Assembly (NCBI RefSeq): GCF_002078875.1
Contig: NC_034410.1
Span: 43,134,202 to 43,198,201, forward strand
Origin: Numida meleagris
Lineage: Eukaryota; Chordata; Aves; Galliformes; Numididae
Length of the DNA: 64,000 bases
Reading direction: 5' to 3'
Each line of letters begins with the position of its first letter. Position 1 is the stretch's first letter. Position numbers and translations under genes: made by a program. Of the stretch, positions 47,801 to 60,530 are shown one piece after another. The notes below the pieces were generated by a model. The model saw only the letters and a list, made by a program, of their open reading frames with translations. It ran no database searches and was not told the origin of the DNA.

Positions 47801-50800
47801 AAAAATCGCAGGTGTTTTCAGGGATGTTTTTGTCTTCAGCAGGCTGGGGCTACTTCTTGCAAAATGAGAAATGCTTCACAAGTGCTACTTCAGGCCTGTC
47901 ACTGACGTTCCGTAATTTTTCGTAGTATTGGCTATTGTGTGAAAAAAGACTTAAAATGACTTAAAAAGGTTCATTAAACACCAAAATACAGAGAAATCCA
48001 TACAACGTAAATGTCTCTTAAAGGTCAATGTCCTTTTTATTTTTAAGTCAGACCCATTGTCTATAGATTTAGAAGTGATGCTTATTTAAAACTAAACTTC
48101 AGGTAGCAGTGTATATATATCTATTTTTTTATTATTATTATTATTTTTTCAAGAGTTCCAGTTTACCCATTTTCACTGAGTACTGTGACTTTGTTTTATG
48201 CTGTGTGATAGATCAGTATGTCTACTGGTCTGTCGTGTCCTTTCTTTTTCTGGTAGGATAAACTTCCCTGAAGAGAGTATCTGGTAGTGAGCTTTTTAGT
48301 ATTAAAAGCAGTGAGAAAAAAAATAACTACTTCCTAACATTCTCTTCCTCTTTTAAAACAAGCAAACCTGCTTTCCAGTCAGTAGTTAATGAATTTGTGC
48401 TGGTATCCTTTCCTTATCTACCCCCAAAGCACAGTGCATACTGAGAGAGCTCATGTCGTGGTTACTGGATTCAGGCAGAGATCTTGTGGGCAGGGAGATT
48501 TGTAGATGCTACTGAGCTGAAGAAACGTGCTTTGCTGTTTGCATTTTTCAGATCTCAGAGCTTTAGTGTGCAAATTTTTTGTTGCTGGCTTTTTGTTGTA
48601 ATCCAGCTCAGGAGTTGGTTATTCAGTAGGAGCAATGTGATCGTTCCTATCACTTATTAATGCTGCTGTAAAATCCCCTCTGACACGTCTTCAATTATGA
48701 ATGAGACTTCACATCTAAAATGCTGTCTGGCTGATGACTCACACCGTAGGCAAATGAAAAAAGCTGTTTGGCAAAACACAAAACCTCATCTCCACAGTTC
48801 TTTTCTGTATTCTTGAAGTTAATTTTATAGGCATTAAAATTTGGAAAGTCTATCCGTTGCGCACTAATGCTGCTGAGAATCTTCAGCCCAGCGTTCCCTG
48901 TGGGACAGGGAGATCTGTTGGACTTTCACGCCCCAAGTCTGCGCATATGCATCAGCAGGAGGTGTCGCTAGCTGTGTGCATTAAGGACCACAGTGCTTTT
49001 TGATTCACACGAGTCCCTGGTGCCCAGCACTGTTCCTTCCAGCATTTGGAAGCTGGGCTGTTGAGGGGAGCGTGTTTGAGTATGGGTAATCCCTGCTGTT
49101 GACCACTTTTGGTTCTGTGCTTCTTTTTCCACCAGCTAGTTTCACCTTCTGCCTCTTATCCGCCTCCTTTGGTACACAGGCAGAGAAGGACAAGTCTCCT
49201 CCCAGCCTTAGCTGCCCCCTTCACGGACCTCTTTGGTTTGACTGCTTCAGGCTGTCCCTTTCTGGGGAGCTTGGACCTGGCAGCAACTGGAGGACTTGCT
49301 TTAGTGCTTAACCTGCTTCGGAGCTGGAGGGAAGTGTGTGCACTTGGCACAGAAAAACACACAAACTAAATTAGAGTTTGGAGAGGCATCTTCCTGCTTT
49401 ATACCACTCACCTTTCTCCCTCTTTCTTTTTTTTTCTGAGCAAATGCTTGATGCTTGTCCTGTTGAAAGCTGGTATTTTTGGGCAGATAACTTGTTTTTA
49501 CAACACAGCCTGATTTGAATACTTACGTAGCTCAAAAACAATTTTGAGTTGCTTATTCTAGCGAAATGAGGTTTCTTCTGTTGTCTACTGTGTCTGGGGC
49601 CAGGAGGTAACAGGGTACCTGTGCCTGCCCGAGTTCTTGCTCTGGCTGCCTGCCCAGGCAGCCTTTCCCTTAGCATCAGGACAGTAGCAGCTCACCGATT
49701 GTTCAGGCGTGGCAAGGCTCCTTGGGATTAACTCCTCCCACCATGCAGTCTATGTAGGGCTGTTCAGAGGGAGGCTTTCTATTATTTATTCATGAGTGCT
49801 CATAAGAACATGCTTATGTTTTTATTTGAGGCTCGCTTTAAGTGTTTGGGTGTTATTGTTTATATTAAAGGTCAAAATATTTTTATTGTTCTGAGAAGCA
49901 AAATGGAAATAAAATGAGGCAGCCCTCAATTCTTCCTGTTTTGGAGCTGCCCAAATTGTTCTGGGATTGCTGCTGCTGCTCCCTTTTATGGGGCTATTGT
50001 TCATTTGTTTTGGGGTTTCGTGTTTTTTCATATTTGATTTCTGTGCTTGTTTGTGCGATGCGGTATCAGGAGGCAGCCTTTCTTCTCCTATCATATGAGA
50101 AAGCAGCAGAGAAAAAGACCTCTTTTATTATGAGGCTCGAAGCAGTTACTGACTAACCAGGAGAATGATGTTCAGACAAAGTAGCAGTCTTTTAATTATT
50201 TGACTTCAAGCCACAGTGTGCCTGCTGGCAAGAACTTGAATTTTGATTTAATTAGTGTGGTTTTGTGAAGTACTTTAACATCTAATTGTACCTTGGATGT
50301 GTATTGTGGTAATGTCTTCCTGACTGTCTGCCACAGCTGTTTTATGCCAGCGTGTGGCTTACCTTGCTGTCAAGAGTCTGTTCTCACGTTTGCTTCAATT
50401 TTGTTCTTTGCAAGTTCCTGCTAGCAGCTAATGATAGCAAATAAACCTTTACCTGCTATTAGCAATTCTGAAAAGTATTTTTACTTATTAACTGCTTTTC
50501 ACGTCTTCCTGTTGTAGGTGGGTTTTTTGGTTAGTTTTTAATCTGTGGTTGTTTTTAGAGACTAAGCAGGTTAAAACTAGACTAATGCACAATTCTTTCA
50601 TCTGCCTGAATGTATTTTTCAACCTGTATTTTGGCAGAACCTCTGGTAAGGTTTTGAGTATGTGTATTGCTTGACATGAATTTTTTACTATGGTCATTTT
50701 GTACTGTGTGACTGATTTTGGCAAACATAGAGAGAACCAGCAATATTAATGTGTCTAATAGTAAACTCACCGAGGTTCTGATTTCACTTCTGGTTCTTTC

Positions 50801-53800
50801 ATTTCTTTGAGTTCCTAAAATTTATGTGAAATCTTGCATTCCTGGAATGGAGTGTGCTATAAATAAAGTTCTGTATTCTTTCAGCGTTTGCAAGAGGTGT
50901 ATCCGAAAAATGGACCATCACTGCCCATGGGTCAATAACTGTGTAGGAGAGAATAACCAGAAGTACTTTGTACTGTTTACAGTAAGTATGTCACATGTGG
51001 TGTTTGAGGCTGTCCAGTGTGCAGCCTTAAAACGCTGTGTGTCATTTCTGAAGCAGCTCCAGTGCTGGCTTGCTTTTCTTTCCTGTTTCAGAAGAGCTTT
51101 TCAGGGAACTCCTGCAGGCTCCCATTTTGCTAATTAGGGAATGCACACAATATAGCAACCGGGAAAAGGCGGAGCAGGAAGTGTTTGCCAGGGCTTTGTG
51201 AGGCTTGTTTTGTCAGGTGAATGGCGTGCTGTTTCCCAATTCAGGTGGTTCGTTGATTCTTTCACTCTGTTCTGTGTTAGGCGGAGTTGCAGCCCATATG
51301 TAGGGTACTTAAATGTTGTCCTTGTAGGAGCACCTGTCTGAGGTTGCATAGTAAAGAGATGGTGTCACATCTTAAGCAAGGAGAGGGAAATCTGCATCTC
51401 TTTTGGAAAGCGTTATCCACCTTCTACGAACAAGCAGTTTATTTTCATACTCGAAAACCAAGGAGATTTTGACTTTTTGTGCTATTATCTATAGCATAAC
51501 GTGTAAGAAAGCAGGAGCACAGACTTGAATACTACTTATTTATGGGAGGGTGGAAATCTGTTTCATCAAAGCGAACTGCAGACATCCCGTGAGAGTACCG
51601 TGGATGTTGCAAGGCTGCGTCTTAGTGATGCCCTATTTTATTAATAAGTCTTTGGAGAAATCTGTAGGTTCAAGGAAGAATGTTCTCATGTTACCAAGTA
51701 GAAAGGGAGAAATTTTCAATTAAGTAGGAAATCTTGCTCCTAAACTTATTTTCTACAGTGTGGTTTGTTAGGATGCGGGTTACAGAACAAAACCCCTTTT
51801 CTTTTCCCTGAGCAAGGTTTTTCACTGTGAGGGTTAAGCAAGATGCTTTCATCTTATCAAAAGGATTTCTATCTCCAGTAAAGCTGCCGTTACTTTCAAG
51901 TGGGCTCTATTAAACAGCCAGTGTAGTTGTGAGAGAAACAAAAGTTTTGGTTTTGTTTATTCTTTCGGTTTTGTTCCTGTTTACTGTCTTTAAGACCCGG
52001 GGAGCTGAAAGCACGGCAGCCCCTTCCAGCTCCGAGGGGAGACAAAATGCTCTCCTGTCACCCTTTGCTGCTCCCACAGGGTCATCCTGCAACAATATGT
52101 CCCTCACACCTACTATCTCAGGACTCTTTTGTTACAGTCTGTAGGTCCAAGAGAGCCATCTTTTCAGCCCTTTCTCGGTAAATTGTAGTGTAGCACTGCC
52201 AATAGTTTGAAGTGTTTTGTTGCAAAGCTAAGACAGGGTTTAAAAAAAAATGGTTGAATTACAAAATGTTGAAGCCTGACAGGAATTTTCCATGCCAGTA
52301 TCTGCCTCAGGGAAAAACACTTATTTAAAGGGAAAAAAATGAAATCCTTCTTCTGAAACTGAAAAACAGATAAAGTGCGTATTGTGGCTAAAACAAATTA
52401 GCTGTTGTTTCACTGGTCAACTGTAGTGCTCTCGTGCTTAAGAGCACGGACATGAGCTTTGACAGCGTGATACCTCAGTGTCAGAGAGCTGCTTGTCTCT
52501 GAGAGCTGCACTGTGCTTGGCAGAGGTGAAGGCCACGTGCTGTCTGGGAGGGCCACGCTGGGGCGCAGGACACCAGGCTTTGTGTCCTCCTGGCTTCCAA
52601 TTAAACTTCTCTTTCCCGTGCCGTTGGAGCTGTTGGTAAGGCCAGAATGAGTTGGGTGTCACCTTGGTGTTTGCCACCTTCAGGTTGCTTTATTTGGGAG
52701 ATGGGGGTTGTTGATTTTCTGTTTTAGGGTTCTTTTAAGTCTGATCACTGCACTTGATTTTAAGAGGTTGAAAATGAGCTTTTTGGTCTTTGCCTGATGC
52801 ATGTGTTACAGCCTTTTTTTTTTTTTTTTCCCAGATGTATATAGCACTGATTTCCCTGCATGCTCTAATTATGGTGGGATTTCACTTCTTGTATTGCTTT
52901 GAAGAAGACTGGACAAGTGAGTACTAACAAAGCATCTTATTAAAATACCAGATTATCCTATGAAAAAGACCTTATAATGCAGTTTGCTTGTAAGACAACC
53001 CTTTTTATATCAGCTTTAGGAGAATGGTATCAAAGCTCTGCTATGTGATCTTCAATTATTTTTTTTTCACGATCAATCCTGGAACTGCATAATTCTTTCT
53101 GATGTGCCAGGATCTCTGCCCTGAAAAGTCCTGTTCAATCTTAGGGCTGATACTGCCTGAGGGGAAGCTGAGATATAAAGAATCCTAGATAGTATGTGTG
53201 TTACTGTTTTCATAAGTGCAGCACTGATTTCCTGAATGCCAAAGCAAGATAAGGAGAATGTGTATGCTCTTCTTAAAAGAGTAATGTGAATCATTGTTGC
53301 AAGACTGCCAGGAAAACATGTTAACTCAAGTCCAAAAATCCATCCTCACGAGAACAAACAATTCCTTTCCACACACGCAAAAGAAAAATCAACAACAACC
53401 AAAATAAACTGCCAGCCCTCATTCTGGAGAAACAAGTGAGTAAGTTTTCACATAAGCATTTGACATATGTTTTTTAAAAAGTGTAGGCATGGGAAATCCT
53501 CTAGATAATGCTGAATTAAAGAGACAGGTGCCCAAAGTTGTGTGTGCAGCTTGCACATTTCTTGGAAGGGCATTAGCTTCCTTTTTCTTAGAATTCCCGT
53601 TTCTTAGAACGTGTCATTGCACATGAGGATTGATTTTTATTAGCTTATAATACTGTGGAGGATGGGTACGTTCACATATATGAGCTGAATTTGACAAGCT
53701 TGTTCTGCAGTTCAGAACTTTGCCAAACAGCTGCCAAATGGCACTGAGAACATCTGGATTTGGCTATGGTGGCTAGGGCCGTGATGGAAGGTTACATCAA

Positions 53801-56800
53801 AGGAAACTTCCCTTTCTTCAAGCCTGTGTCTGTGGGGGAAGCAGTTTCCCACCTGTCCCAGGTTTTGGCAGAAGAAAAGAACATTTACAAGAGATGGATC
53901 TGTTGTTCCAGCTGCCTTACATTTTTGCTGGTTGTACCTGATTGTTGCTTATCTCTTTGAAGCTTAACATCTGCTCGTGGGAGAAATACTCGTCTTTTTT
54001 TATTAATTTTTTTAATGATACTACGCACCTAGTACATGTGGCACGTGCTTGTGCCGCTTGTTGAGAACAATGCAGTGATTGCCAATACTAATATTTCAAC
54101 CTACCTCATGGCATCTCAGAAGAAAACAGAACCCAGAAAAAGAAAAATCATGGACAAAGGAAGTGTGTTCAACAAAAAATGGACAGAGGAGTGCTTTTTT
54201 GTCAAGACAAATAATGTGCCACTATGCTTAAGTAAGGAAACTGTGACAGTTTTCAAAGATTATGATTTGGAAAGACATTATCTGCAAAAACATGCTGCCA
54301 AATTTGATGCATATTAAGGAACACTTTGTAAGGACAAAATAATGGAACTGAAAAGAAGCCTGTCATTTCAACAAAATCTTTTTTAAAAAGTTAAAACTCA
54401 AAAGAACTTTGTTATAAAAGCTACTTACACGGTAGCAAAAAAATGAAATCTGAACCATCTATTGATGGTGTGTTTATTAAGCAATGTTTGGAAAGTGTGG
54501 CAGATACAATGTGTCCCGATATCTGGTATAGCTACTGATGGTGCCCCAGCGATGGCTGGTGAAAAAGAGGGATTTATTAAGTTAACAGAAGGTGATGCAA
54601 TTGCCACTGGTAAGTCGCTGTTGATGAAATATCACTGCATCGTAGATCCAAGAAAATGTATATGCAAAAGCTTTAAAAATGGATAATGTCATGCAAATAG
54701 TTATCTAAGGTGAGAGTTGCATAAGGTCCAATGGATTGAATCGTCACCAGTTCCAGGAGTTCCTTAAAAGTATGGATGCGATTATGAGGACACCATTTAC
54801 TTTTCTGAAGGAATGTGGCTAAGTCAGGGTAAAATGCTAAAGAAATTTTATGATTTGTGACATGAGATCAAGTCATTTGTGGAATCAAAAGGAAAATTCG
54901 TGCCAGTGCTTGGAGATGAAAAAATGCTTCACCAATTTAGCAATTTTTGGTGGATTTGATCACTCATTTAAATGAGTTAAACGTGTGTCTTCAAGGTGAA
55001 AATCAAGCTTATCTGTGCTATGTTTCAAACCATAGCAGTGTTTGGAATGAAACTTAAATTACGGCAAGCTCAAGTGATGGCAAATAATTCCATGCATTTT
55101 GATCTGTTGGCTAAACACAGGCCGGTAAACAGCAAAAAATAGGCAGCTCTGCTTTCAGTTCTGATAAAGAAATTTGAGAGTCGGTTTCAAAATTTCCAAA
55201 AGAATCATCAGTATTTTTGTATATTTGTGACTCCATTTTCAGTTGACGTAAATACATTACCTGCACATTTTCAAGTGGAATGTATAGAGTTGCAATCAGA
55301 CATTCAAGTCAAAGAAAATTTGATCTTGTCTCTAGATCTTGTTACTAGACTTTTATAAGGTCTGCCTTAACAGAGAAAAATATGCCGTGCTTCACAATCA
55401 TGCCTTATTCATGTCATCGCTTTTTGGCAGTATGTACACTTGTGAACAACTGTTTTCAAGGATGAATCACAGGAAGAGCAATATTTCATCAAAAATCTCT
55501 GACGAGCTCCTTGAGAACTCACTAAGAATTGCAACCACTTCCAGACAACCAGGCGTGGATGCATTAGTTTCACAAAAACAAGGCCAAACTTCCCACTAGT
55601 TTTATGTTTTTTTTCTCTCTGTTTTTTATATTTTAATAAAAAAAAGAAACAACATATAAGTATTGTTACTTTATTATATATTTTATATGTGGCTCCAGAC
55701 AATTCCTTTTCACTCAGCATGGCCCAGGTAAGCCAAAAGGTTGAACACCCATGCTGTGGATGGAAGAGAATAGAGCGGACTCCTGACTAGCAGGCTGGGA
55801 AAACCCCTCACTGGAAAAGAAAGCTGCTTCTTGGAACATCATGGGGTTTTGTTGTTGTTCTTATTGCTTTGTTAAACTTGTAGGAGCGATTGCTTCATTG
55901 TTGTGCATCCTCAAGAAGTCTGAGCTTCCCCGTGCACCTTTTCGAGTGTGATCACCATATCGTTCATTTGAAAAACTCATGGCCTAGTGGGTGTTTTGTA
56001 GCTGCTGCATTACCCAATCTCTCCCCTTCCAACGCCGTTGTTTTGTCTTCACAGAATGCAGCTCCTTCTCTCCACCAACCACAGTGATCCTTCTCATCCT
56101 CTTGTGTTTTGAGGCTCTCCTCTTTCTCATCTTCACCTCAGTTATGTTTGGGACCCAAGTACACTCCATCTGCACTGACGAAACGGTGGGTGTTTCATGT
56201 CCTCTTTCCTTTACCTTGTCTCTCACCGTTTGTAGAAAGAGTTATGGGGTTTTACCTCGTTGCATGGGGAATTCATGCGTACCCTTTGAGGAAAAATCCA
56301 ATGTGACCAACTGAACCAGCACAGTGCTAGATTGTGCTCTCTGAAAGTTGCTGTGAGGAGTGGTGTCCACCTACCTAATTATTGGTTGGGATGTTGTGGA
56401 ATCAGACATGACCTTTGGTAAGGTAAGGCATTGGTAATGATGTTTACTCTGCACAGATTCAAGAACTGTAGATTCAAGAACGTTTTTCCTTTAATGAAAT
56501 GCTGCTAGGCTGGTGTTTTAAATTTTGCTGAGTCCCTGCTGGTGTCAGAATATGCAGCGTTATGTGCTAGAAAATGTTCAGTTTTAGCTTGTTAAACAGT
56601 TCAAAAACCATTCTCAGGGGAGGAAAAACAAAAACAAAACAAAAAAAAACAGCAGGGGAAAAGTGGAGACATTCCTGGAAATGGAATGCAGTCCAGTAGT
56701 GGTGGGTACAGTCTGCTGCAAAGCCACCATGTTTGAATACATCACAGTAGAGGTGACGTAGTAATGTTGCTGCCCTTGTGTCGCTGCGTTTGCCTGCTTC

Positions 56801-59023
56801 TGTAAAGACGGAGCTGGTGCCTCCTGGTGATGCTCCCACACGTGAATGCTGCTGGCTTTCACCAAGCACGCTCAGATATACGATAGCTCACGTCAAAAGA
56901 CCAGAATTAACTGGAGCGACTGAAGAGAAATTACATTCTTAAAAGAGGGACAAGAGTGCCCCGCCTCCTTTAGTATTCCTTACCCTTCGCTTTACTCATG
57001 GCCAGTAGAAGCTAGAATAAATATTTTGGCTGCCGTTGGAGAGCTGTGGCTGTCATTACAGTGTGTAAGAACCCCTTGCTCCTGAGCCTTCTTTACAGCG
57101 CATGTTTTTCTGCCTGGCTTCTGCAAGAGGCTGACGTTCACACTGTGGCTGTTCTGTGCTCAGAGGAGGGCTGCAGCTATTCTTCCTGCCAGGGAGACCT
57201 CCGGGACGGAGTACAGTGTCATACAGAGCAACAAGATCCTGCCTGAGTTGATCAATATGTGTGTAAATTGGCAATGCTCTCTGTGAAACCCTCATCCTAA
57301 TTTCTCAGTCTTTGAAACCTGGCAGGAATTTTTAGAAGCTGCTTCCCATAGTCAGGTACACAAATAAGTTTCCTTCGTTTCCCATCACCTCAAATTCTGG
57401 AAACTCTTAGGTATGAAAGAACTTACGCCACAAACTAAAATAAAAAATATGGACACTCCCTGTTTGGTTGTGGGGTTTTGCTTTTGATTTATTTAATTTT
57501 TTTTTTTTAATACTTAGCAGTAAAGATTTTGCTCTTTGGAAAGCTCTGTGCTGTCTGTTGATTTTGCTAGCATTAAGCTAGCTGTGTCTGGCAAACAATC
57601 TGTTTTGAGCGCAGGATATTTCCAGGTGAAATTCTACCTGATATGGCCTCTTTCAGTGTTTTATGTCACATTCTAGAGGCAGGGCTGTGTTGTGACCTTT
57701 CTCACCTTCTTCCAACCCCTGGGAGACCTCCTTCTCCATCCTGTGCATGCTTGTCCCTCTGGGATGGTTCCTCTGTGCCTGGAGGCACCCAGATCCGCAG
57801 TATTTTGCCATTACCTCTGGAGGTGACATTATCAGGGGTCACTGCAGCTCTTGCATTTGGCTGAGCTTTTTCAGCAGAGCACCCAGAGCTGGTAACTTGA
57901 GACACACAGACATATTACAATGCATTAATCTATAGCACAGGAGAGGTGTGTAGGTCAGGAGAAGCTTACCTTGCAAAAGATCATAAGTTAAAGAATGTAA
58001 CGATCTGCCTGCTACCGCTACCCGTGGAAGAATAGTGCTCTCCAGTGACCACACCGGTTAATTTTGCTTCTGTGGCAGCCAGTCATAGCTTACCTGGAAG
58101 ACCCAATTCACGTTTATGGGTTTTAGGTAACATACAGATTTGAGTTTGTGGGTTTTTTCCGTTGCTGTTTGGTTTTTTGTTGTAATAATGACTGAGCAGT
58201 GAGTGTTCCAGCTGATTGCTTGATGGCTTATTTTTATTTTCCCTCTAACCTTTACTAAACAATGCTAATGATTTCTCTCCAGTTGGTATCTCATTTAACC
58301 TTTTCTCCCTGCTGTCGGCCCATGCATGTTTTGGCAGTGATTTAATGAAACATGAAGAGGCACCTGGTAGACTTAGCCTCGTGGAGCTGTGGGCACTTCC
58401 TGAACTTGCTTGGTGAATGTGGGAGCATTACAGAGATTATCTCGTTGGTTTTTTTTGTCTGCAAACTTATAATTGTTTCCTCTAATTTTTTTTTTTCCCA
58501 TCTGGTTAGCACGTAATGCTTTCAGCCGTTAAAGCATGTGCTTTGTATTTGGTTTTTATGTGGTGGGGTTTTTTAATTGACAACAGAGGCCATTGGAGGG
58601 CAGGTCTTAAAAGGTTTGATGAATTTTCCAGGCCTGAACAAAATTAAAGCGGTTCTACTTCCGAGAAGTATTTTCTATCTTTTTATTATTAGTAGTATTA
58701 GTAGTAGTATAAAGCAATGGAAAGAAAAGGAGAGGCTCTAAAGATGCATTTTAATGTGTTTACTCCATCCTTTGGATAAGGGGTAACCGAGAGTAGACCT
58801 TTCCACAAATCCAGAGCTGCAAAAACTGAGCGTTTGACTGAAAATGTGATATTTCTGTTTTCAGGGAATAGAACAATTGAAAAAGGAAGAGAGAAGATGG
58901 GCTAAAAAAACAAAATGGATGAACATGAAAGCAGTATTTGGCCATCCGTTCTCTATAGCATGGCTTAGCCCATTCGCAACACCAGACCAAGGAAAAGCAG
59001 ACCCATACCAGTATGTGGTCTGA
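44587..59023 (+). CDS. ZDHHC3: ZDHHC3 (GODZ) palmitoyltransferase, 299-aa form
   Basis: Golgi multipass S-acyltransferase that transfers palmitate from palmitoyl-CoA via an autoacylated DHHC cysteine to cytosolic cysteines of substrates such as GABA-A receptor gamma2 subunits (family knowledge). Coding exons: 44587-44892, 47510-47634, 50885-50981, 52835-52916, 56055-56185 and 58865-59023, totalling 900 nt (299 aa plus stop), the length I recall for human ZDHHC3. Seen in order: conserved N-terminus with [15 protein letters not shown]1 about residues 42-68, TM2 about 80-98, the DPG motif split across exons 1-2, a zinc-binding Cys-rich domain with [16 protein letters not shown] and [21 protein letters not shown]3 in exon 4, TM4 [19 protein letters not shown], and a cytosolic tail ending PYQYVV. 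All junctions are GT/AG and phases agree. An alternative last exon exists (63030-63263). Confidence 0.97.
44893..47509. other. ZDHHC3 intron after coding exon 1
   Basis: Non-coding. No recognisable repeat or gene was seen. Confidence 0.8.
47510..47634 (+). CDS. ZDHHC3: ZDHHC3 coding exon 2
   Basis: 125 bp, acceptor TTTTCTGCAG, donor GTAAAG. Encodes [20 protein letters not shown] then [21 protein letters not shown]. It supplies the G of the DPG motif and the first zinc-binding cysteines. Confidence 0.97.
47635..50884. other. ZDHHC3 intron after coding exon 2
   Basis: Non-coding. A short TTA/TAT run lies near 48129-48147. Nothing else was recognised. Confidence 0.8.
50885..50981 (+). CDS. ZDHHC3: ZDHHC3 coding exon 3 (catalytic DHHC)
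   Basis: 97 bp, acceptor TTCTTTCAG, donor GTAAGT. Encodes [20 protein letters not shown] then [12 protein letters not shown]. The Cys of DHHC is the acyl acceptor, and the catalytic motif is intact. Confidence 0.98.
50982..52834. other. ZDHHC3 intron after coding exon 3
   Basis: Non-coding. Ends in a long T tract (about 52813-52829) that forms an unusually strong polypyrimidine tract before exon 4. Confidence 0.8.
52835..52916 (+). CDS. ZDHHC3: ZDHHC3 coding exon 4 (TM3)
   Basis: 82 bp, preceded by a long T tract and CCCAG, donor GTGAGT. Encodes [20 protein letters not shown] then CFEEDWT, the third membrane segment and the loop after it. Confidence 0.96.
54108..54317 (+). pseudogene. hAT transposase N-terminal (BED finger) fragment
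   Basis: From the ATG at 54108 it encodes a Lys/Arg-rich start and a zinc-finger-like [13 protein letters not shown]...H..YLQKH. The second Cys expected two residues after the first is missing, so the finger is probably non-functional. A TAA then stops the frame, but similarity continues past it ([13 protein letters not shown]). Confidence 0.75.
55339..55599 (+). pseudogene. hAT transposase C-terminal dimerisation fragment
   Basis: 86-codon open frame with [20 protein letters not shown], the signature of the hAT C-terminal dimerisation domain, followed by [14 protein letters not shown] and [13 protein letters not shown] then stop. It is separated from the N-terminal parts by stops and small indels. 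Confidence 0.82.
56055..56185 (+). CDS. ZDHHC3: ZDHHC3 coding exon 5 (TM4)
   Basis: 131 bp, acceptor TTGTCTTCACAG, donor GTGGGT. Encodes [20 protein letters not shown], then [20 protein letters not shown] and DET. It ends in phase 0, so it can splice to either alternative terminal exon. Confidence 0.96.
56186..58864. other. ZDHHC3 intron before the proximal terminal exon
   Basis: Non-coding, with T-rich runs. No gene or recognisable repeat was seen. Confidence 0.8.
58865..59023 (+). CDS. ZDHHC3: ZDHHC3 proximal alternative terminal exon
   Basis: Acceptor CTGTTTTCAG. Encodes [20 protein letters not shown], then [20 protein letters not shown] and [12 protein letters not shown] with TGA stop. 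This is the C-terminus of the usual 299-aa form. The hydrophobic YVV end could act as a class II PDZ ligand (inference). Confidence 0.95.
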   Translation, partial: GIEQLKKEERRWAKKTKWMNMKAVFGHPFSIAWLSPFATPDQGKADPYQYVV

Positions 59024-60530
59024 GGAATTCTTGACCAGCATTTCCACTAAGATAGAAACATATTGCAGCACTACTGTTTAAATTTTCCATGAATGTTTAA
59101 AACGAAAAGCAAGACAAACTTTTTTTTTTATGTCTAATGAATGGCTGATAATTGCAGAGAAAAAAAAAGCCCTGTATTCCACAATTTCAGATAATTCTAT
59201 ATCTCTGGCTGAAACTGCTGCTGTTGCTTTTTCTTTCTTTCTTCTTCTTTTTTTTTTTAATCTTGTTAACTTTACTGGCCTTTGTTTCTCTCTGCTTTCT
59301 GTATGGCATAACTAACCGTGAAGGGAATTTTCCTTCTCCGTTGTGACCCACCTCTTCTGAGTAGATTTTCGTGCTGTCTCCTGACTGTGATGAGCTCTGT
59401 GGAAGACATGTGAGTGCCAAGTCCTACACAGACACCTTTGGGCTTCCTGAAGGAGCGCGTCGCTCTTTCAGAAGTGAACTTGAACTGGGAAGTAGACGCT
59501 TCACTTTATCAAAAGGCGCAAGACGAGAACGTGACACAGCAAGAGAGCCAGTTGACCTGGTGGTTGCACGCAGTTCAAGTGTTTAAAGCAAACATTGCCA
59601 AGACCGCTTCCCCCTCGTTTTTCCTTCCAGCTACAGAATTGATTCCATCTTTCTGGCATTACTTTGTCTGTTCCCTCCCTCGTGCGTGGGAAATCATTGC
59701 CATCTTAGGGTGACTGTGGCAGATTTAGAGGACTTTGCGGATTTTTTTAAATGCCTTACGTCTGCAGAAAAGAAAGAAAAAGAATCCGATTTTCAAATGC
59801 TTAGTATAGCAGCAGCAGCATGTTGGTGTGTGTTTGTCTTGGTAAATGAGTTGTTGGAGCAATGCCTGTTAAATAGTGTTTAAAAACTGACGTGGAACGC
59901 CTAGAGGCAGATGGATGACTGTAAAGACTAACCTTGGTGGGATGTGTCGGTATGCCAGAGAGATCGATTCTGCATTCTTAGCATCACCCTGGTGTAGAGC
60001 TGTGTAAATCTTTTATCATGTATATGCACACCTGTGCATGTGTGCAAATGCACATGATGCGTGTGTGTGTTAAAACCGGGAAATGCTGATGGTAAGGAGC
60101 ATGCGTACTGTTATGGACTGTGTGGTGATGAAAGGGGGGGGGGCAGAAGGCATTCCAGAAACAGGTAAGGCCAAGCCATTCAGAACCATGACTGATCCCT
60201 TGTGTTCAGGCAGGAATTTTGCTATATTTTTGGATCATTACTGCAGTAGACCTAGCAGGAAAACTGCGAACAAAGGAAACAAATCCAAATCAGCTGTGTC
60301 CAGGAATTCCAAGGAATCTTTTCTTTCCTTGGTTTAAACAAAAGCCGTATTTTTTGGAAGATGACGTGTTTAGACTGCTTCAAAGCCATGGGGGGATGGA
60401 GGGAAATCAGGGAAGGAGAAGTTCAGTGGATGTCTCATTTCGGAAGTAATGTGAATGCTGCATCTTTTCAATCTGTCAATGCTTCCATATGGAAAACAAA
60501 TGCAATAAAACTTTTCCAAAAAAAATTGTT
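59024..60530 (+). other. ZDHHC3: ZDHHC3 proximal 3' UTR
   Basis: Non-coding sequence after the TGA at 59023, running to just beyond the AATAAA at 60504. It includes T-rich and A-rich runs and no recognised repeat. Confidence 0.7.
60504..60509 (+). terminator. ZDHHC3: AATAAA poly(A) signal, proximal ZDHHC3 end
   Basis: AATAAA in TGCAATAAAACTTTTCC, about 1.48 kb after the proximal stop and followed by a T/G-rich stretch (TTGTTTGCTGTTCTT). It is the best candidate for cleavage of the 299-aa transcript. Confidence 0.7.

Larger units (their letters stand above)
54030..55756 (+). mobile_element. hAT (Charlie-like) DNA transposon remnant
   Basis: Broken transposase reading left to right. A BED-type finger region ([20 protein letters not shown], then [26 protein letters not shown]) is followed by [11 protein letters not shown] and KYHCIVDP. 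It ends with the hAT dimerisation block [20 protein letters not shown] and [19 protein letters not shown]. It resembles hAT-derived host proteins such as GTF2IRD2, SCAND3 and ZBED5. The 3' end reads, in reverse complement, CAGCATGGGTGTTCAACCTT TTGGCTTACC, a Charlie-type terminal repeat. No matching left end or target duplication was found. Several stops and frameshifts make it inactive. Confidence 0.85.
52917..56054. other. ZDHHC3 intron after coding exon 4
   Basis: Holds the hAT/Charlie-like transposon remnant (about 54030-55756). The remaining sequence shows nothing recognisable. Confidence 0.8.

Noticed and set aside
50826..51137. 103-codon frame that includes the ZDHHC3 DHHC motif
   Set aside because: Only 50885-50981 is exon; the flanks are intron read through past canonical AG and GT sites.
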